Positions 1 to 9,191 of a stretch of 64,000 bases of DNA are shown in pieces. Made by a program: the position numbers and the translations under genes. The stretch is from assembly GCA_029256485.1 (NCBI GenBank), contig JAQSXU010000012.1, positions 13,580 to 77,579 on the forward strand, given 5' to 3'. The notes beneath the pieces are model-generated. The model was not told the origin of the DNA. It worked only from the letters and a program-made list of their open reading frames with translations, and searched no databases. The DNA comes from Clostridiaceae bacterium (GTDB lineage Bacteria > Bacillota_A > Clostridia > Clostridiales > Clostridiaceae). Position 1 is the first letter of the stretch, and each line of letters starts with the position of its first letter.

Positions 1-17
1 TTATGTGCATGTATAAA

Positions 18-46
18 GTGACATTAAAGATAAAAGAAGGTATAAT
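18..46 (+). promoter_or_regulatory. Probable sigma-A promoter of the DUF4912/GH57 pair
   Basis: GTGACA at 18-23 and TATAAT at 41-46 are separated by 17 bases, a near-consensus housekeeping promoter about 35 bases before the first coding sequence. No experimental start is known; this is inferred from the hexamers and spacing. Confidence 0.55.
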
Positions 47-79
47 ATTTATTATATATTTTAGAAATGGGGTATGTAT

Positions 80-556
80 ATGGAAGGTGAAATTACCTTA
101 ATGGTTCAAAGTGCACACACCTTATTTTGCTATTTCAATGGGAATGCACATCAAATAAATAAGGTTAGTTCTGATAGTAATTTTAAGTTGGTTTTAAAAG
201 TATATTGTATTGACAATGGAATAGAAAATGAATTAAAAACTATAGAAATTAAAGACAATGCAGATAACTGGTACATACATTTAGATTCAGATGACTTAGA
301 CGTATTTGTTAAATTAGTAAAGATAAATTCAGATAATACTTTTCATACTATAGGTATTTCAAATGTGGTAACAACTCCTAGAAAGCATCCTTCACCAGAT
401 AAAAATGTTTATTATTTAAATAAATCAAATAAAAACATAGAATTCAATACTAATAAAAATCTTCATTCTTCACACATTGATTTTTTTGAAAACTATTTTA
501 ATAAATTAAATGAAAATAATGAAACAGTTACATCAAGAGGTAATTATGGAAAATGA
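80..556 (+). CDS. DUF4912 domain protein, partner of the GH57 enzyme
   Basis: A protein of about 158 residues. The central part (roughly residues 10-100), a predicted beta-rich module with an N-terminal AHTLFCYFN segment, resembles DUF4912 proteins, which are commonly encoded next to GH57 glycan enzymes in Firmicutes. The C-terminal 50 residues are Asn/Lys-rich and probably disordered. ATG at 80 is preferred over ATG at 74 because AATGGGG at 66-72 gives normal spacing to 80 and almost none to 74. It overlaps the next gene by 11 bases, so the two are probably translationally coupled. A role in binding or regulating a glucan enzyme is inferred only from this pairing. Confidence 0.75.
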   Translation: MEGEITLMVQSAHTLFCYFNGNAHQINKVSSDSNFKLVLKVYCIDNGIENELKTIEIKDNADNWYIHLDSDDLDVFVKLVKINSDNTFHTIGISNVVTTPRKHPSPDKNVYYLNKSNKNIEFNTNKNLHSSHIDFFENYFNKLNENNETVTSRGNYGK

Positions 557-2150
557 TAAAATGATAAATGGATATGTAGCTATGGTACTGCACAGTCATA
601 TACCTTTCGTAAGACATCCTGATATGGAAGATGCTCTGGAGGAGAGGTGGCTCTTTGAGGCAATGAGTGAAAGTTATATACCATTAATACAGGTATTTGA
701 CAGACTTATACAAGATAAAATAAATTATAAAATAACATTATCCTTAACTCCCCCATTAATGAATATGTTAGAGGACAAATATTTAAATGAAAGATTTATT
801 AAATATTTAGAAAATAACATTAAACTTGCTAGAGAAGAAATCATAAGAACAAAATTTAATAAGGAAGAAAATGAGTTAGCTAATTTTTATGAAGAAAGGT
901 TTCTAGAAATATTAAAAACATATTACAAATATGATGGAAATTTAATGAATGCATATAGAAAGTTTGATAGATTAGGATATGTAGAGTTTATTACCTCTGC
1001 AGCAACACATGGAATTCTGCCGTTATTAAGTGTTCATAGGGAAAGTGTATCAGCTCAGGTAAGCCTGGGTGTTAAAACTTATACAGAGAAAATGGGCCAT
1101 GAACCAAATGGAATTTGGCTGCCGGAGTGTGCCTATAGTTACAATTTAGATTCAATTTTAAAGGAAAATAATTTAAAATATTTTATTACAGAAAGTATAG
1201 GTGTGCTTAATGCTTCTCCAAAGCCTCTATATGGCACCTTTGCACCAATTGTAACTCCAAATGGCATAGTTGCATTAGGACGTGATATAAAATCCTCCAG
1301 ACAGCTGTGGAGCAGCCTACAGGGATATCCAGGTGACTGCAATTATAGAGAATTTTATAGGGACATAGGATATGATTTGCCAATGGAGTATATTGCACCC
1401 TATATAAACAGGAATGGAATTAGAATTGATACGGGAATAAAGTACTATAAAATAACTGGAACAACAGAAGAAAAACTTTATTATAATAGAGAAAAAGCTA
1501 TGGAAAAAGTAAAGGAGCATGCACAGAATTTTATCAATGAAAGAAATAATGAATTTACAGAAATAAAGGCTAATATGAATGATACACCAATTATTACATG
1601 CCCATATGATACTGAATTATTTGGACATTGGTGGTATGAAGGACCGGAATTCATTGAAAACTTTTTAAGGCATAGTGCTAAAGAAGAAAATTTATATAAA
1701 CTTATAACTCCTTCTGAATTTATTTTAAAATGTAAAAAAATTCAGTGCTGCAGTCCTAATCCATCCAGCTGGGGAGAAAATGGGGATTATTCGGTTTGGT
1801 TAAATACATCAAATCAGTGGATTTATAAAAAAATTCACAGTTGTGCTGATAAAATGATTTACTTATCAAACAATTACTCTAATCCAAGTGAGATTGAAGA
1901 AAGAGCATTAAATCAAGCGGCAAGAGAACTATTGCTGGCTGAAAGCTCAGATTGGGCATTTATAATAAAAAATAATACAGCTTCTGAATATGCAGCTAAA
2001 AGAGTAAATTCTCATGTAGAGAGATTTGAGAAAATTTATAATCAAATAATTAATAACACTGTGGATATTAATTGGCTAGAAAATGTTGAAAATATAGATA
2101 ATATATTTTCAAAAATTAATTTTAGAATATATAAAAGCAAAGATAAATAA
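546..2150 (+). CDS. GH57 family glycoside hydrolase / 1,4-alpha-glucan branching enzyme-like
   Basis: A 534-residue protein of the GH57 (DUF1957-type) family, which act on alpha-1,4-glucans as branching enzymes or amylases. The N-terminal catalytic barrel opens with the family motif VLHSHIPFVRHP. GIWLPECAY contains the glutamate expected as nucleophile, and CPYDTELFGHWWYEGP the aspartate expected as acid/base. The length agrees with bacterial GH57 branching enzymes of about 520-560 residues. I chose ATG 546 over the upstream in-frame ATG 510 because AGAGGT lies 6 bases before 546. It is the second gene of the DUF4912 pair and ends at a terminator hairpin. The exact specificity (branching or hydrolytic) cannot be fixed from sequence alone. 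Glycogen or granulose metabolism is a reasonable inference for a clostridium. Confidence 0.85.
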   Translation: MENDKMINGYVAMVLHSHIPFVRHPDMEDALEERWLFEAMSESYIPLIQVFDRLIQDKINYKITLSLTPPLMNMLEDKYLNERFIKYLENNIKLAREEIIRTKFNKEENELANFYEERFLEILKTYYKYDGNLMNAYRKFDRLGYVEFITSAATHGILPLLSVHRESVSAQVSLGVKTYTEKMGHEPNGIWLPECAYSYNLDSILKENNLKYFITESIGVLNASPKPLYGTFAPIVTPNGIVALGRDIKSSRQLWSSLQGYPGDCNYREFYRDIGYDLPMEYIAPYINRNGIRIDTGIKYYKITGTTEEKLYYNREKAMEKVKEHAQNFINERNNEFTEIKANMNDTPIITCPYDTELFGHWWYEGPEFIENFLRHSAKEENLYKLITPSEFILKCKKIQCCSPNPSSWGENGDYSVWLNTSNQWIYKKIHSCADKMIYLSNNYSNPSEIEERALNQAARELLLAESSDWAFIIKNNTASEYAAKRVNSHVERFEKIYNQIINNTVDINWLENVENIDNIFSKINFRIYKSKDK

Positions 2151-2154
2151 TATT

Positions 2155-2199
2155 AAGGGATCTCCTAAAATAACTGTATATTTAGAAGATCCCTTTTTT
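2155..2199 (+). terminator. Rho-independent terminator after the GH57 gene
   Basis: AAGGGATCT and AGATCCCTT form the base of a hairpin extended by CCTAAA/TTTAG and followed by seven T. It starts 4 bases after the GH57 stop and lies between two convergent genes, so it may also serve the helicase gene on the other strand. Confidence 0.8.
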
Positions 2200-2206
2200 A
2201 ATATAT

Positions 2207-3781
2207 TTAATCTCTGTCTTTTGCTATTTCAATACCAACTCTGCGCCCGTTAATCTTTTTACCGGCACACTTTTTTATTATCAAATCTGCATAACGTTCT
2301 GGAATATTTACAAAGGAGAATTTATTTAAAATATCTATATCTCCAACTTCTGATTTATCTATTCCAGCATTGTCAGCTAGGAACAATACTAAAGTCTTTG
2401 GATTTATATTATCCATCCTGCCGCAGGATAAAAATAACCTAACATTGTCATGTGATTTCAAAGTTTGTTCCACGTAGTCATAGCTAACTTCCTTATCAAA
2501 TAACATTTTCATCAATGCAGCAGCCACTTCAATAAGATTGAAGTCCTCATCCAATTTAGTAGCTATTGGAATGAAGTTTTTATGGGTTTCGCTGTTAATA
2601 ACTTCCTTTGTTGTTTCAATGATATTTTTATACTTAGTTTCAAATATTTCATCGATAGTTGGTACTTCTTTTCTTGTAATCTTACTCTTTGTTGCCCTTT
2701 CGATAACTTTTAAGGACATATATTCTCTTGGGGTTACAAGAGTGTAAGCAATACCTTCTTTATTTGCACGTCCTGTTCTTCCTATTCTGTGTACATAGGA
2801 TTCAGAATCCTGTGGCAGGTCATAATTTATAACGTGGGAAATATCATCTACATCTATTCCTCTTGCGGCTACGTCAGTAGCTACTAGAAAATCTAAGTTA
2901 CCTTCTTTAAACTTTCTTAGGGTATTCAATCTTTGACTTTGGCCCATATCACCGTGCATGCCTTCCACATTGTAAGCCCTGGATTGAAGGCCTTCTACAA
3001 GCTCATCAACACCTCTTTTTGTTTTACAAAATATTATGGCGCTTGAAGGTTCATCTACATCTAAAATTCTGCATAAAACCTCAAATCTATCCTTATTCTT
3101 TATTTCATAATAGTATTGAGAAATTTTAGATACAGTCATTGAATTCTTAGTAATGGCAATATGCTTAACATTCTTTTTTAAGTATTTTGATGCAAGCCTT
3201 CTGATGGTATCTGGCATTGTTGCAGAGAACAACAGAGTTTGCCTTTCATCATTTGTATTTTTAATTATATCTTCGATATCATCAATAAAGCCCATGTTCA
3301 GCATTTCGTCTGCTTCATCTAAAATTAAAAAATCGATATCTTTTACATTTAGGCTCCCACGATTTAGATGATCAATAATTCTTCCTGGAGTACCAACTAC
3401 AATATCAACACCTCTTTGCAGTGATTTTATCTGTCTGTCAATTGGCTGTCCTCCATAAATTGGCATACTCTTTACATTTGTAAACTTAGCCAATCTCATT
3501 AACTCGTCATTTATTTGGATTGCCAATTCTCTTGTTGGTGTTAAAATTAGTGCATTTATTTTTCTTCCCTTGTTTTTGTCTGATATCATACTTATTACAG
3601 GCGCCCCAAAAGCAAGAGTTTTTCCTGTACCTGTTTGAGCCTGACCGATTATGTCAATTCCCTTTAATACCTGTGGAATTGCTTCTGACTGAATTTGTGA
3701 TGGTTCCTCAAAACCTAGGGCATCAATTGCCTGCATTACTTTATCGCCTAAACCCAAATTGTTAAAACTAATGTTTTCCAT
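2207..3781 (-). CDS. DEAD-box ATP-dependent RNA helicase with DbpA-type RNA-binding tail
   Basis: A 524-residue helicase. The RecA core shows the Q motif (FEEPSQIQ), Walker A AQTGTGKT, PTRELA, GTPGR, DEAD, SAT, and HRIGRTGR, in order over residues 1-370. The last 75 residues (CGRMDNINPKTLV onward, ending VGIEIAKDRD) resemble the DbpA/CshA RNA-binding fold, which in DbpA homologues recognises 23S rRNA hairpin 92. A role in ribosome assembly or cold adaptation is therefore likely, but not proven. Start: the ATG at 3781 follows GAAAGAGGTAG with good spacing; an upstream in-frame extension of 20 Lys/Asn-rich residues is not typical of the family. It stands alone, convergent to the GH57 gene. Confidence 0.9.
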   Translation of the reverse strand: MENISFNNLGLGDKVMQAIDALGFEEPSQIQSEAIPQVLKGIDIIGQAQTGTGKTLAFGAPVISMISDKNKGRKINALILTPTRELAIQINDELMRLAKFTNVKSMPIYGGQPIDRQIKSLQRGVDIVVGTPGRIIDHLNRGSLNVKDIDFLILDEADEMLNMGFIDDIEDIIKNTNDERQTLLFSATMPDTIRRLASKYLKKNVKHIAITKNSMTVSKISQYYYEIKNKDRFEVLCRILDVDEPSSAIIFCKTKRGVDELVEGLQSRAYNVEGMHGDMGQSQRLNTLRKFKEGNLDFLVATDVAARGIDVDDISHVINYDLPQDSESYVHRIGRTGRANKEGIAYTLVTPREYMSLKVIERATKSKITRKEVPTIDEIFETKYKNIIETTKEVINSETHKNFIPIATKLDEDFNLIEVAAALMKMLFDKEVSYDYVEQTLKSHDNVRLFLSCGRMDNINPKTLVLFLADNAGIDKSEVGDIDILNKFSFVNIPERYADLIIKKCAGKKINGRRVGIEIAKDRD

Positions 3782-3855
3782 AAACCTACCTCTTTCGTTT
3801 TTTAATAGTTTTTGATTTTTTAGTATAATTTTATACCTCATGGAGAAAATTTATC

Positions 3856-3887
3856 AAAAATTAAAGGCAGTATCACACTGCCTTTTG
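3856..3887 (-). terminator. Terminator of queT
   Basis: Read on the minus strand, AAGGCAGT and ACTGCCTT form an 8-9 bp stem with a 5-base loop, followed by TAATTTTT, starting 3 bases after the queT stop codon. Confidence 0.7.
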
Positions 3888-3889
3888 TT

Positions 3890-4396
3890 TTATGCTTTTA
3901 AGTATTTCATAAGTGCAGAATTCTTTTCAAAAACAGTTAATACTGCCAAACCAATTACATAACATGACACAGCCTCACCAAGACCAACCCATAACATGGT
4001 TATTATCAATGGCAGCTGCAAAGTATAATGTAAAATAAATCCAACCGCTACAGCATTAATAATCACTGGGGGCAGCGGCGCTAAATATTTTTTATAGTAT
4101 ATATTGCTTTTACCAATATAATAAGTCATAATGGCAGCTACTAAAGTTGCTAATGAACCGAAAATTATATCAATTGGACCGTTACCTCCAAAGATATTTG
4201 CAACTATGCACCCAACGAATAATCCTCCTATTGAATAAGAAGAGAAAAAGGGTAACACTGTTAAAGCTTCAGCAACTCTCACTTGAATTTGACCATAACT
4301 AATAGGTGCTAATAAAATAGTCAAGGTTGCATAAATAGAACCTATTAGAGCTGCAGATACAAGGTGAATAATTTTCTTTCTTGCTAAATTTTCCAT
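3890..4396 (-). CDS. queT: QueT-family queuosine-precursor (preQ1/preQ0) ECF transporter S component
   Basis: A 168-residue integral membrane protein with five or six hydrophobic segments. It shows the QueT-family signature near the N-terminus (ISYGQIQVRVAEALTVLPFF), which resembles the substrate-binding component of energy-coupling-factor transporters for queuosine precursors. The assignment is strengthened by the leader: a preQ1-I class riboswitch overlaps its ribosome-binding site. The EcfA/EcfT energising module is not in this window and is presumably shared from elsewhere. ATG at 4396 is preceded by GGAGGTC within the riboswitch. The gene stands alone, followed by its own terminator. The clostridium probably salvages queuine precursors; whether it also makes them cannot be seen here. 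Confidence 0.9.
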   Translation of the reverse strand: MENLARKKIIHLVSAALIGSIYATLTILLAPISYGQIQVRVAEALTVLPFFSSYSIGGLFVGCIVANIFGGNGPIDIIFGSLATLVAAIMTYYIGKSNIYYKKYLAPLPPVIINAVAVGFILHYTLQLPLIITMLWVGLGEAVSCYVIGLAVLTVFEKNSALMKYLKA

Positions 4397-4403
4397 AAAT
4401 TAA

Positions 4404-4450
4404 GACCTCCATAGTTTTGTTTTAAGACAGGATGGTTACGAACTGTCTTT
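4404..4450 (-). promoter_or_regulatory. preQ1-I riboswitch upstream of queT
   Basis: On the minus strand the leader reads AAGACAG, a loop UUCGUAACCAUC, CUGUCUU, then the A-rich segment UAAAACAAAACUAU and GGAGG. This is the compact preQ1-I layout: a P1 hairpin, then an A-rich tail that folds back into the P1 minor groove, with the loop pairing near the Shine-Dalgarno to form P2. The GGAGG lies inside the aptamer end, which suggests translational control as in the Thermoanaerobacter tengcongensis example. Downstream gene identity (QueT) agrees with the ligand. Confidence 0.88.
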
Positions 4451-4561
4451 TGACTATAATTGAACATATTATCAATAAAGCCACAATTTAGTTTAAACTA
4501 TATTTAATAATAAGTCAAATAAATGTTTATTCTTATATAAAAAACAATTATAATCATAATA

Positions 4562-4659
4562 GGCACTTTGCAAAAAACATATTATATTCTGCTCTCACAA
4601 AAATCGTTGAAAATTCCATATTTTGCGGGGCACAATATATAGTTTTTAACGCAAAGTAC
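4562..4659. repeat. Degenerate R3-family palindromic repeat
   Basis: ACTTTGCAAAAAACAT at the left and AACGCAAAGT at the right pair imperfectly. The interior CTCACAAAAATCGTTGAA followed by ATATTTTGC matches, with many changes, the R3 copies at 47515 and 63900 (TTCACAAAAATCTTTGAA ... ATATTTTGC). It is probably an old copy of the same element. It fills most of the gap between the divergent queT and DUF3006 genes. Confidence 0.5.
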
Positions 4660-4674
4660 AGAGGAGTGATTTTA

Positions 4675-4887
4675 TTGAAATTAATTATTGATAGATTTGA
4701 ACATAATTTTGCTGTATGCGAAAAAGAAGACAGGACTATGTTAAATATTGAAAAATCAAAATTACCTCAAAATGCAAAAGAGGGAGATGTAATCATTATA
4801 AGTAATGATAAAATTATCATTGATAATGAAGAAACATTAAAAAGAAAAAAAATTATTGAAAATTTAACAAAGGATATGTGGAAATAA
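4675..4887 (+). CDS. DUF3006 domain protein
   Basis: A 70-residue protein matching the DUF3006 pattern: LIIDRFEHNFAVCE, then a hydrophobic strand with SKLPQNAKEGDVI, and a charged C-terminal helix. DUF3006 proteins are small, single-domain and of unknown function, common in Firmicutes. TTG at 4675 is taken as start because GAGGAG at 4661-4666 gives 8-base spacing; a GTG at 4666 overlaps that ribosome site. It precedes the M16 peptidase by 43 bases and is probably co-transcribed. Confidence 0.75.
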   Translation: MKLIIDRFEHNFAVCEKEDRTMLNIEKSKLPQNAKEGDVIIISNDKIIIDNEETLKRKKIIENLTKDMWK

Positions 4888-4930
4888 GATTAGCGTAATG
4901 TTATAAAAGGAAAAGGAGAAAAATTACTTA

Positions 4931-6160
4931 ATGTTTAACGCAAAACAGACTACTTTAAACAATGGTATAAAATTAATAACAATAAAAAAAGAGACAGAAT
5001 TAGTTGCAGTACATGCTGGAATTAAAATTGGTGCAATATATGAAACACTAAGTGAAAAAGGAATTTCTCACTTTATGGAGCATATGCTTTTTAAGGGCAC
5101 AAAAACACGGTCCAATGAAGTATTGAATAATGAGCTTGAGGAAAGAGCAGGAGAATATAATGCATATACTGATTCAAACAGTACCGTATATAGTATTACT
5201 TCACTTAAAAGTGAACTTGAAAAGGCTGTGGACTTAATATCAGACATGCTCCAGAATTCTATATTTCCTGAGAAAGAAATAGAAAGGGAAAGAGGAGTAA
5301 TTTTAGCTGAAATAAGAAGCGGACGAGATGACATTGAAGAGTACAGCTATGACAAGGTTCATGAGATAGCATTTAATAACAGCCCATTAAAGTATAATAC
5401 TATAGGTGATGAGCAGGTAGTTAAAGCAATTGATAGAAAGCAATTAATGGATTATTATGAAAAATACTATGTGCCAAATAATTGTTTTATTTCAGTTGTA
5501 TCCCCATATGAACATGAAAAAGTAATTGGCATTGTAAAAAATTATTTAGGAAACTGGGAAGCCAGAAATTTTACAAGAGAAAAGGTAATAGTTGAAAAAA
5601 ACATTCCTATAATAAAAACAAGTTATAAGAAAAATATAGAGCAATGCACTATTGTTTATCTTTATACTTTTTATGATTTAAGCAAAGAAGATGAATTGGC
5701 TTTAAAAATTTTAAATCACAAATTTGGTGAAAGCTCTAACTCAATATTATTTAGAGAAATAAGGGAAAAAAGAGGCTTAGCCTATGATATTTACACTGAT
5801 TTAGATCTTACTAATGATGTGAAGACATTGATTATTTATACTGCAGTTGGCAAAAATGATATAAAGGAAACTATGGAAGCTATTGACTGGTGCATAAAAG
5901 GCATAAAAGATGAAACTATTAAATTTGATGAAAATACTATTGCCCTAATGAAAAAGGTTTTAAATACAGCGGTTGCATTTACCATTGAAGATGCTACTGA
6001 TTTAGGTAATTATGTACTTCATCAAACAATTGACGGTGATGATATATTTCAGTTTATTAAAGACATGGATAACTTGGAAAATATTAAAGATAAAAATATA
6101 TATGACATGGCTAGAAGGGTGTTTAATAATCCAACCATCCATATATTGAAGAATCAATAA
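4931..6160 (+). CDS. M16 family zinc metallopeptidase
   Basis: A 409-residue pitrilysin/insulinase-type (M16) peptidase, close to the usual length of bacterial M16B proteins. The inverted zinc motif HxxEH is present as H47-F-M-E50-H51, and the distal glutamate lies in the ERERGVILAEI helix about 77 residues later. The second half has the R/Y motif region (FREIREKRGLAYDIYTD) used for substrate binding. There is no signal peptide, so it is probably cytoplasmic. It is the second gene after DUF3006 and is followed 25 bases later by recX. The start has AAGGAGAA 10 bases upstream. The substrate is unknown; in this family it may be processed peptides or small proteins. Confidence 0.9.
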   Translation: MFNAKQTTLNNGIKLITIKKETELVAVHAGIKIGAIYETLSEKGISHFMEHMLFKGTKTRSNEVLNNELEERAGEYNAYTDSNSTVYSITSLKSELEKAVDLISDMLQNSIFPEKEIERERGVILAEIRSGRDDIEEYSYDKVHEIAFNNSPLKYNTIGDEQVVKAIDRKQLMDYYEKYYVPNNCFISVVSPYEHEKVIGIVKNYLGNWEARNFTREKVIVEKNIPIIKTSYKKNIEQCTIVYLYTFYDLSKEDELALKILNHKFGESSNSILFREIREKRGLAYDIYTDLDLTNDVKTLIIYTAVGKNDIKETMEAIDWCIKGIKDETIKFDENTIALMKKVLNTAVAFTIEDATDLGNYVLHQTIDGDDIFQFIKDMDNLENIKDKNIYDMARRVFNNPTIHILKNQ

Positions 6161-6185
6161 AGTTATATATAAAAAAGGTGAGTTA

Positions 6186-7007
6186 ATGAAAATTACAAAT
6201 ATAGAAGTTCAAAAAAATAATAAGGACAGGGTTAATATTTACATTGACGATACATATTCCGCTTCATGCAATATAGAGGTGGTATATTTAAACAACCTGA
6301 AAAAGGGCACAAACATCGATGTGGATGCTTTAGCTTCCATAATTGAAGAAGATGAATATATTAGGGCTAAGAATACATCTCTTAAAATCATTGAAAAATC
6401 CTATAAAGCTGAGAAAGAAGTAACCGATAAGCTGAAAGCTAAAGGATATAGTGAGGGTATAATTAAAAAAGTCATGGAATTTTTAAGAGAATATTCTTTC
6501 GTTGACGATGAAAAGTATGTAACCTTATATGTAAAAGAAAAGTCTAAAAGCACTAGCAAAAAAAAGATAAGATACGTATTGATTAATAAAGGAATTAATG
6601 CAGATTTAGTTGATGAAAAATTGACATATATAGATAATGCTGTGGAAGAAAATACTGCTGTTAAACTTGGAGAAAAAAAGTATAAATCCATTTGCAGCAG
6701 TTGTGCTGATGGTAGAAAAGCTTATAACAAATTAGGAGCTTATCTATACGGATGCGGATTTACAGGTGAAGTTGTGAAAGAAGCAATAAAGAAAATATTT
6801 AATTTTGATGACTTTAAAAGTGAACCTGTAATTGATGAATATAATAAACTTGATGAAATTAAGAAATTGGCAGAGAAAAGATACAATGTAATTTCAAAAT
6901 CAGAAAATAACGTGCAAAAGTTATATAGAAAATTAGCAGAATATCTATTGAGACGGGGGTACTCTTTTGATGATATAAAGACTGTTTTAAAAGATATGGA
7001 AATATAA
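6186..7007 (+). CDS. recX: Regulatory protein RecX
   Basis: A 273-residue RecX, within the longer size range typical of Firmicutes. It has repeated three-helix units, for example KGYSEGIIKKVMEFLREY and RRGYSFDDIKTVLKDM, with the conserved FVDDEKY motif in the second unit. RecX binds RecA filaments and modulates recombinase activity. The start ATG follows AAAAGGTGAG. It lies between the M16 peptidase and the transglutaminase gene, whose ribosome site overlaps its stop region. No recA gene is in the window. Confidence 0.9.
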   Translation: MKITNIEVQKNNKDRVNIYIDDTYSASCNIEVVYLNNLKKGTNIDVDALASIIEEDEYIRAKNTSLKIIEKSYKAEKEVTDKLKAKGYSEGIIKKVMEFLREYSFVDDEKYVTLYVKEKSKSTSKKKIRYVLINKGINADLVDEKLTYIDNAVEENTAVKLGEKKYKSICSSCADGRKAYNKLGAYLYGCGFTGEVVKEAIKKIFNFDDFKSEPVIDEYNKLDEIKKLAEKRYNVISKSENNVQKLYRKLAEYLLRRGYSFDDIKTVLKDMEI

Positions 7008-7020
7008 GGTGGTGAGGGAA

Positions 7021-8190
7021 ATGAAATTTAATCCAGTGACTGTAGCTTTATTAGTAGTGTTTTTTTATCCCATATTAAAAGGTTTTTTGTTTGCATTTTC
7101 ATCACATAATTTAAAGCTTGATTTACAGGATGTTAATAAAAATGTTTCTTTTGTAATATCTCTTTTTGGAGGCACATTCTATGGAAAGAATATTTTTATA
7201 CAACATGAAAAAGGTATATACAGACAAATTTATAATGTTATACCTAATAGCATAACTTCATATATAAACAGTAATAAGTATATAGTATATTTTATTATAA
7301 TTCCATTGCTTATTTATGTAATATATAATCTTATTTTCTTTCTCCTTCAGGTTATAAATAATGTAACTTTGTATCCTCTGCTTGATGGAATTGAAGATTC
7401 TCTTAGAGATAAAAACACAATGTTTAAAAGAATTATGGGAGGTTTATTTCAATTTCCCAAGTCCGTTAGTTATGTGTTAATTATATCTTTCTTATTAAAC
7501 TTTATTTCTATTTTTAAGATTAACAATAAACTTAATCAGTATGCTGAAGCGTCTGTACCATACAAAACAATATGTAAACAAATAATTATACCAGTAACTA
7601 ATTCTAAAATTGCGAAGCAGCTGCCTAATATATTAGACAATTCATTTAAGATAGTAGTTAAGGAGAGCAACGCAGGTGATAGGGAGACGGGTACTCCTTC
7701 AAGCAATACTATTGTTTACTACAATGGAGTTACATTAGAAGAAGGCGTTCGCTCAAATTCTGCTATAGATGCATTGGCAGGAAGACTGGGAAATAACAGC
7801 ACTACAACCAGAGGAAAAGCTAAATTAATATACAATTGGATAGGAAGCAATATAGGCTATGATTATAATAAGGCAGATAGGGTTTTGCAAAATGATTTTA
7901 ATGTACAATCAGGTGCAATACCCACCTTTAACAGCGGTAAGGGCATATGTTTTGATTACTCCTGTCTTTATGTGGCTATGAGCAGAGCAGATAATATTAA
8001 AGTTAGGTTAATTACCGGAGAGGGATTCAATGGCGTAAGCTGGGTAAGCCATGCATGGAATCAGGTTTATATTCCTGAAGAATCGAGATGGATTAATGTT
8101 GATACAACCTTCTATAGAGGTGGAAACTACTTTGATAGCAAAAGATTTGATTTAGATCATAGGGATGCTAAAATAGCTGGGCAATGGTAA
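7021..8190 (+). CDS. Membrane-anchored transglutaminase-like protein
   Basis: A 389-residue protein. The N-terminal half has three hydrophobic segments (about residues 5-25, 90-120 and 155-175). The second half carries a transglutaminase-like core with the triad cysteine C310 in GKGICFDYS, histidine H344 in VSHAWNQV and aspartate D361 in WINVDTTF. Proteins of this type are usually cysteine proteases or cross-linking enzymes at the cell surface; which one cannot be told here. ATG at 7021 is used because the ribosome site GGTGGTGAGG lies just before it; GTG at 7009 lies inside that site. It follows recX closely and may be co-transcribed. Confidence 0.8.
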   Translation: MKFNPVTVALLVVFFYPILKGFLFAFSSHNLKLDLQDVNKNVSFVISLFGGTFYGKNIFIQHEKGIYRQIYNVIPNSITSYINSNKYIVYFIIIPLLIYVIYNLIFFLLQVINNVTLYPLLDGIEDSLRDKNTMFKRIMGGLFQFPKSVSYVLIISFLLNFISIFKINNKLNQYAEASVPYKTICKQIIIPVTNSKIAKQLPNILDNSFKIVVKESNAGDRETGTPSSNTIVYYNGVTLEEGVRSNSAIDALAGRLGNNSTTTRGKAKLIYNWIGSNIGYDYNKADRVLQNDFNVQSGAIPTFNSGKGICFDYSCLYVAMSRADNIKVRLITGEGFNGVSWVSHAWNQVYIPEESRWINVDTTFYRGGNYFDSKRFDLDHRDAKIAGQW

Positions 8191-8259
8191 TAGTAAATAT
8201 TTAGTAACCTTTTTAACCTATAGGTGCACTATAATATAAATATACAACGGGTATAGGGG

Positions 8260-9183
8260 ATGAGGCAGTTGAAAAGGGTAAAGAGAAGCAGGAGAAGGTA
8301 TAGAGAAAAACTAATTATTTCGGGAATTATGGTATTAATCTTTATTGCTGGTTTCTTTATAGGAGGGGTAATAGTAAAATATAAAAATAATCTGGCTTCA
8401 ACAACTGCTGCAAATACAAAATATACAGGATCCACTGAAGAAAAAGATGATAATGTTAATACAAGCTCACTAGATAAAAAAAATCAGCGAAAGATTAATG
8501 ACGCAGTAAAAACATCTTCTGACTATGAAGTTAAAAGAGAAACTGAGGTACATGAGTCTGACAGTATGGCTAACTTCAATCCATATAATCCAGATGGACA
8601 TAAAGTGGCATATTTAACTTTTGATGATGGACCTTCCAGAGACGTTACACCGAAGGTACTGCAAATATTAAATAAATATAATATAAAAGCTACTTTTTTT
8701 ATTGTAGGAGTTATGGCTGAAGAGAACAAGGATCTTTTAATTAGCGAAAAGAATAATGGACATTCTATAGGAAACCATACTTACAGTCATAATTATAAAT
8801 ATATCTATGCTTCGCCGCAGAACTTGATAGCTGATTTAAATAAAAATGATGCTGTGCTAAAAAGCATTTTGGGAAGTGATTTTAATACAAAACTCATTAG
8901 ATTCCCTGGGGGATCATTTGGTAATAGACTGGAACTATTTAGAAATGAGGTAGTGACCAAAGGATATTATTATGTTGACTGGAATGCATTAAATGGAGAT
9001 GCAGAAGCTGTAGGTGTTTCAAAGGACAAGTTAATTACAAATATAAGACAAACCTCCACAGGAAAGCAGCATATAGTTGTATTGATGCATGATGCTCCTG
9101 GAAAACAAACAACTATAGATGCATTACCTCAGATAATTGAGTATTTAAAGGCTCAAGGATATACTTTTAGAACACTGAGATAA
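8260..9183 (+). CDS. Polysaccharide deacetylase (NodB homology, CE4), membrane-anchored
   Basis: A 307-residue protein with a basic N-terminus and one transmembrane segment (about residues 20-42, ending GGVIVKYKNN), a Ser/Thr/Lys-rich linker, then the CE4 NodB domain from about residue 108. Catalytic motifs are visible: TFDDGP (base and metal aspartates), HSIGNHTYSH (metal histidines), RFPGG, and LMHDAP. It is probably an extracytoplasmic peptidoglycan or N-acetylglucosamine deacetylase. The start is uncertain between ATG 8260 and TTG 8269, since AGGGGATGAGG lies before the latter. It is followed by two strong hairpins. Confidence 0.88.
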   Translation: MRQLKRVKRSRRRYREKLIISGIMVLIFIAGFFIGGVIVKYKNNLASTTAANTKYTGSTEEKDDNVNTSSLDKKNQRKINDAVKTSSDYEVKRETEVHESDSMANFNPYNPDGHKVAYLTFDDGPSRDVTPKVLQILNKYNIKATFFIVGVMAEENKDLLISEKNNGHSIGNHTYSHNYKYIYASPQNLIADLNKNDAVLKSILGSDFNTKLIRFPGGSFGNRLELFRNEVVTKGYYYVDWNALNGDAEAVGVSKDKLITNIRQTSTGKQHIVVLMHDAPGKQTTIDALPQIIEYLKAQGYTFRTLR

Positions 9184-9191
9184 AAATTATT

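Noticed and set aside
510..545. Upstream start of the GH57 protein
   Set aside because: No ribosome site; ATG 546 is preceded by AGAGGT.
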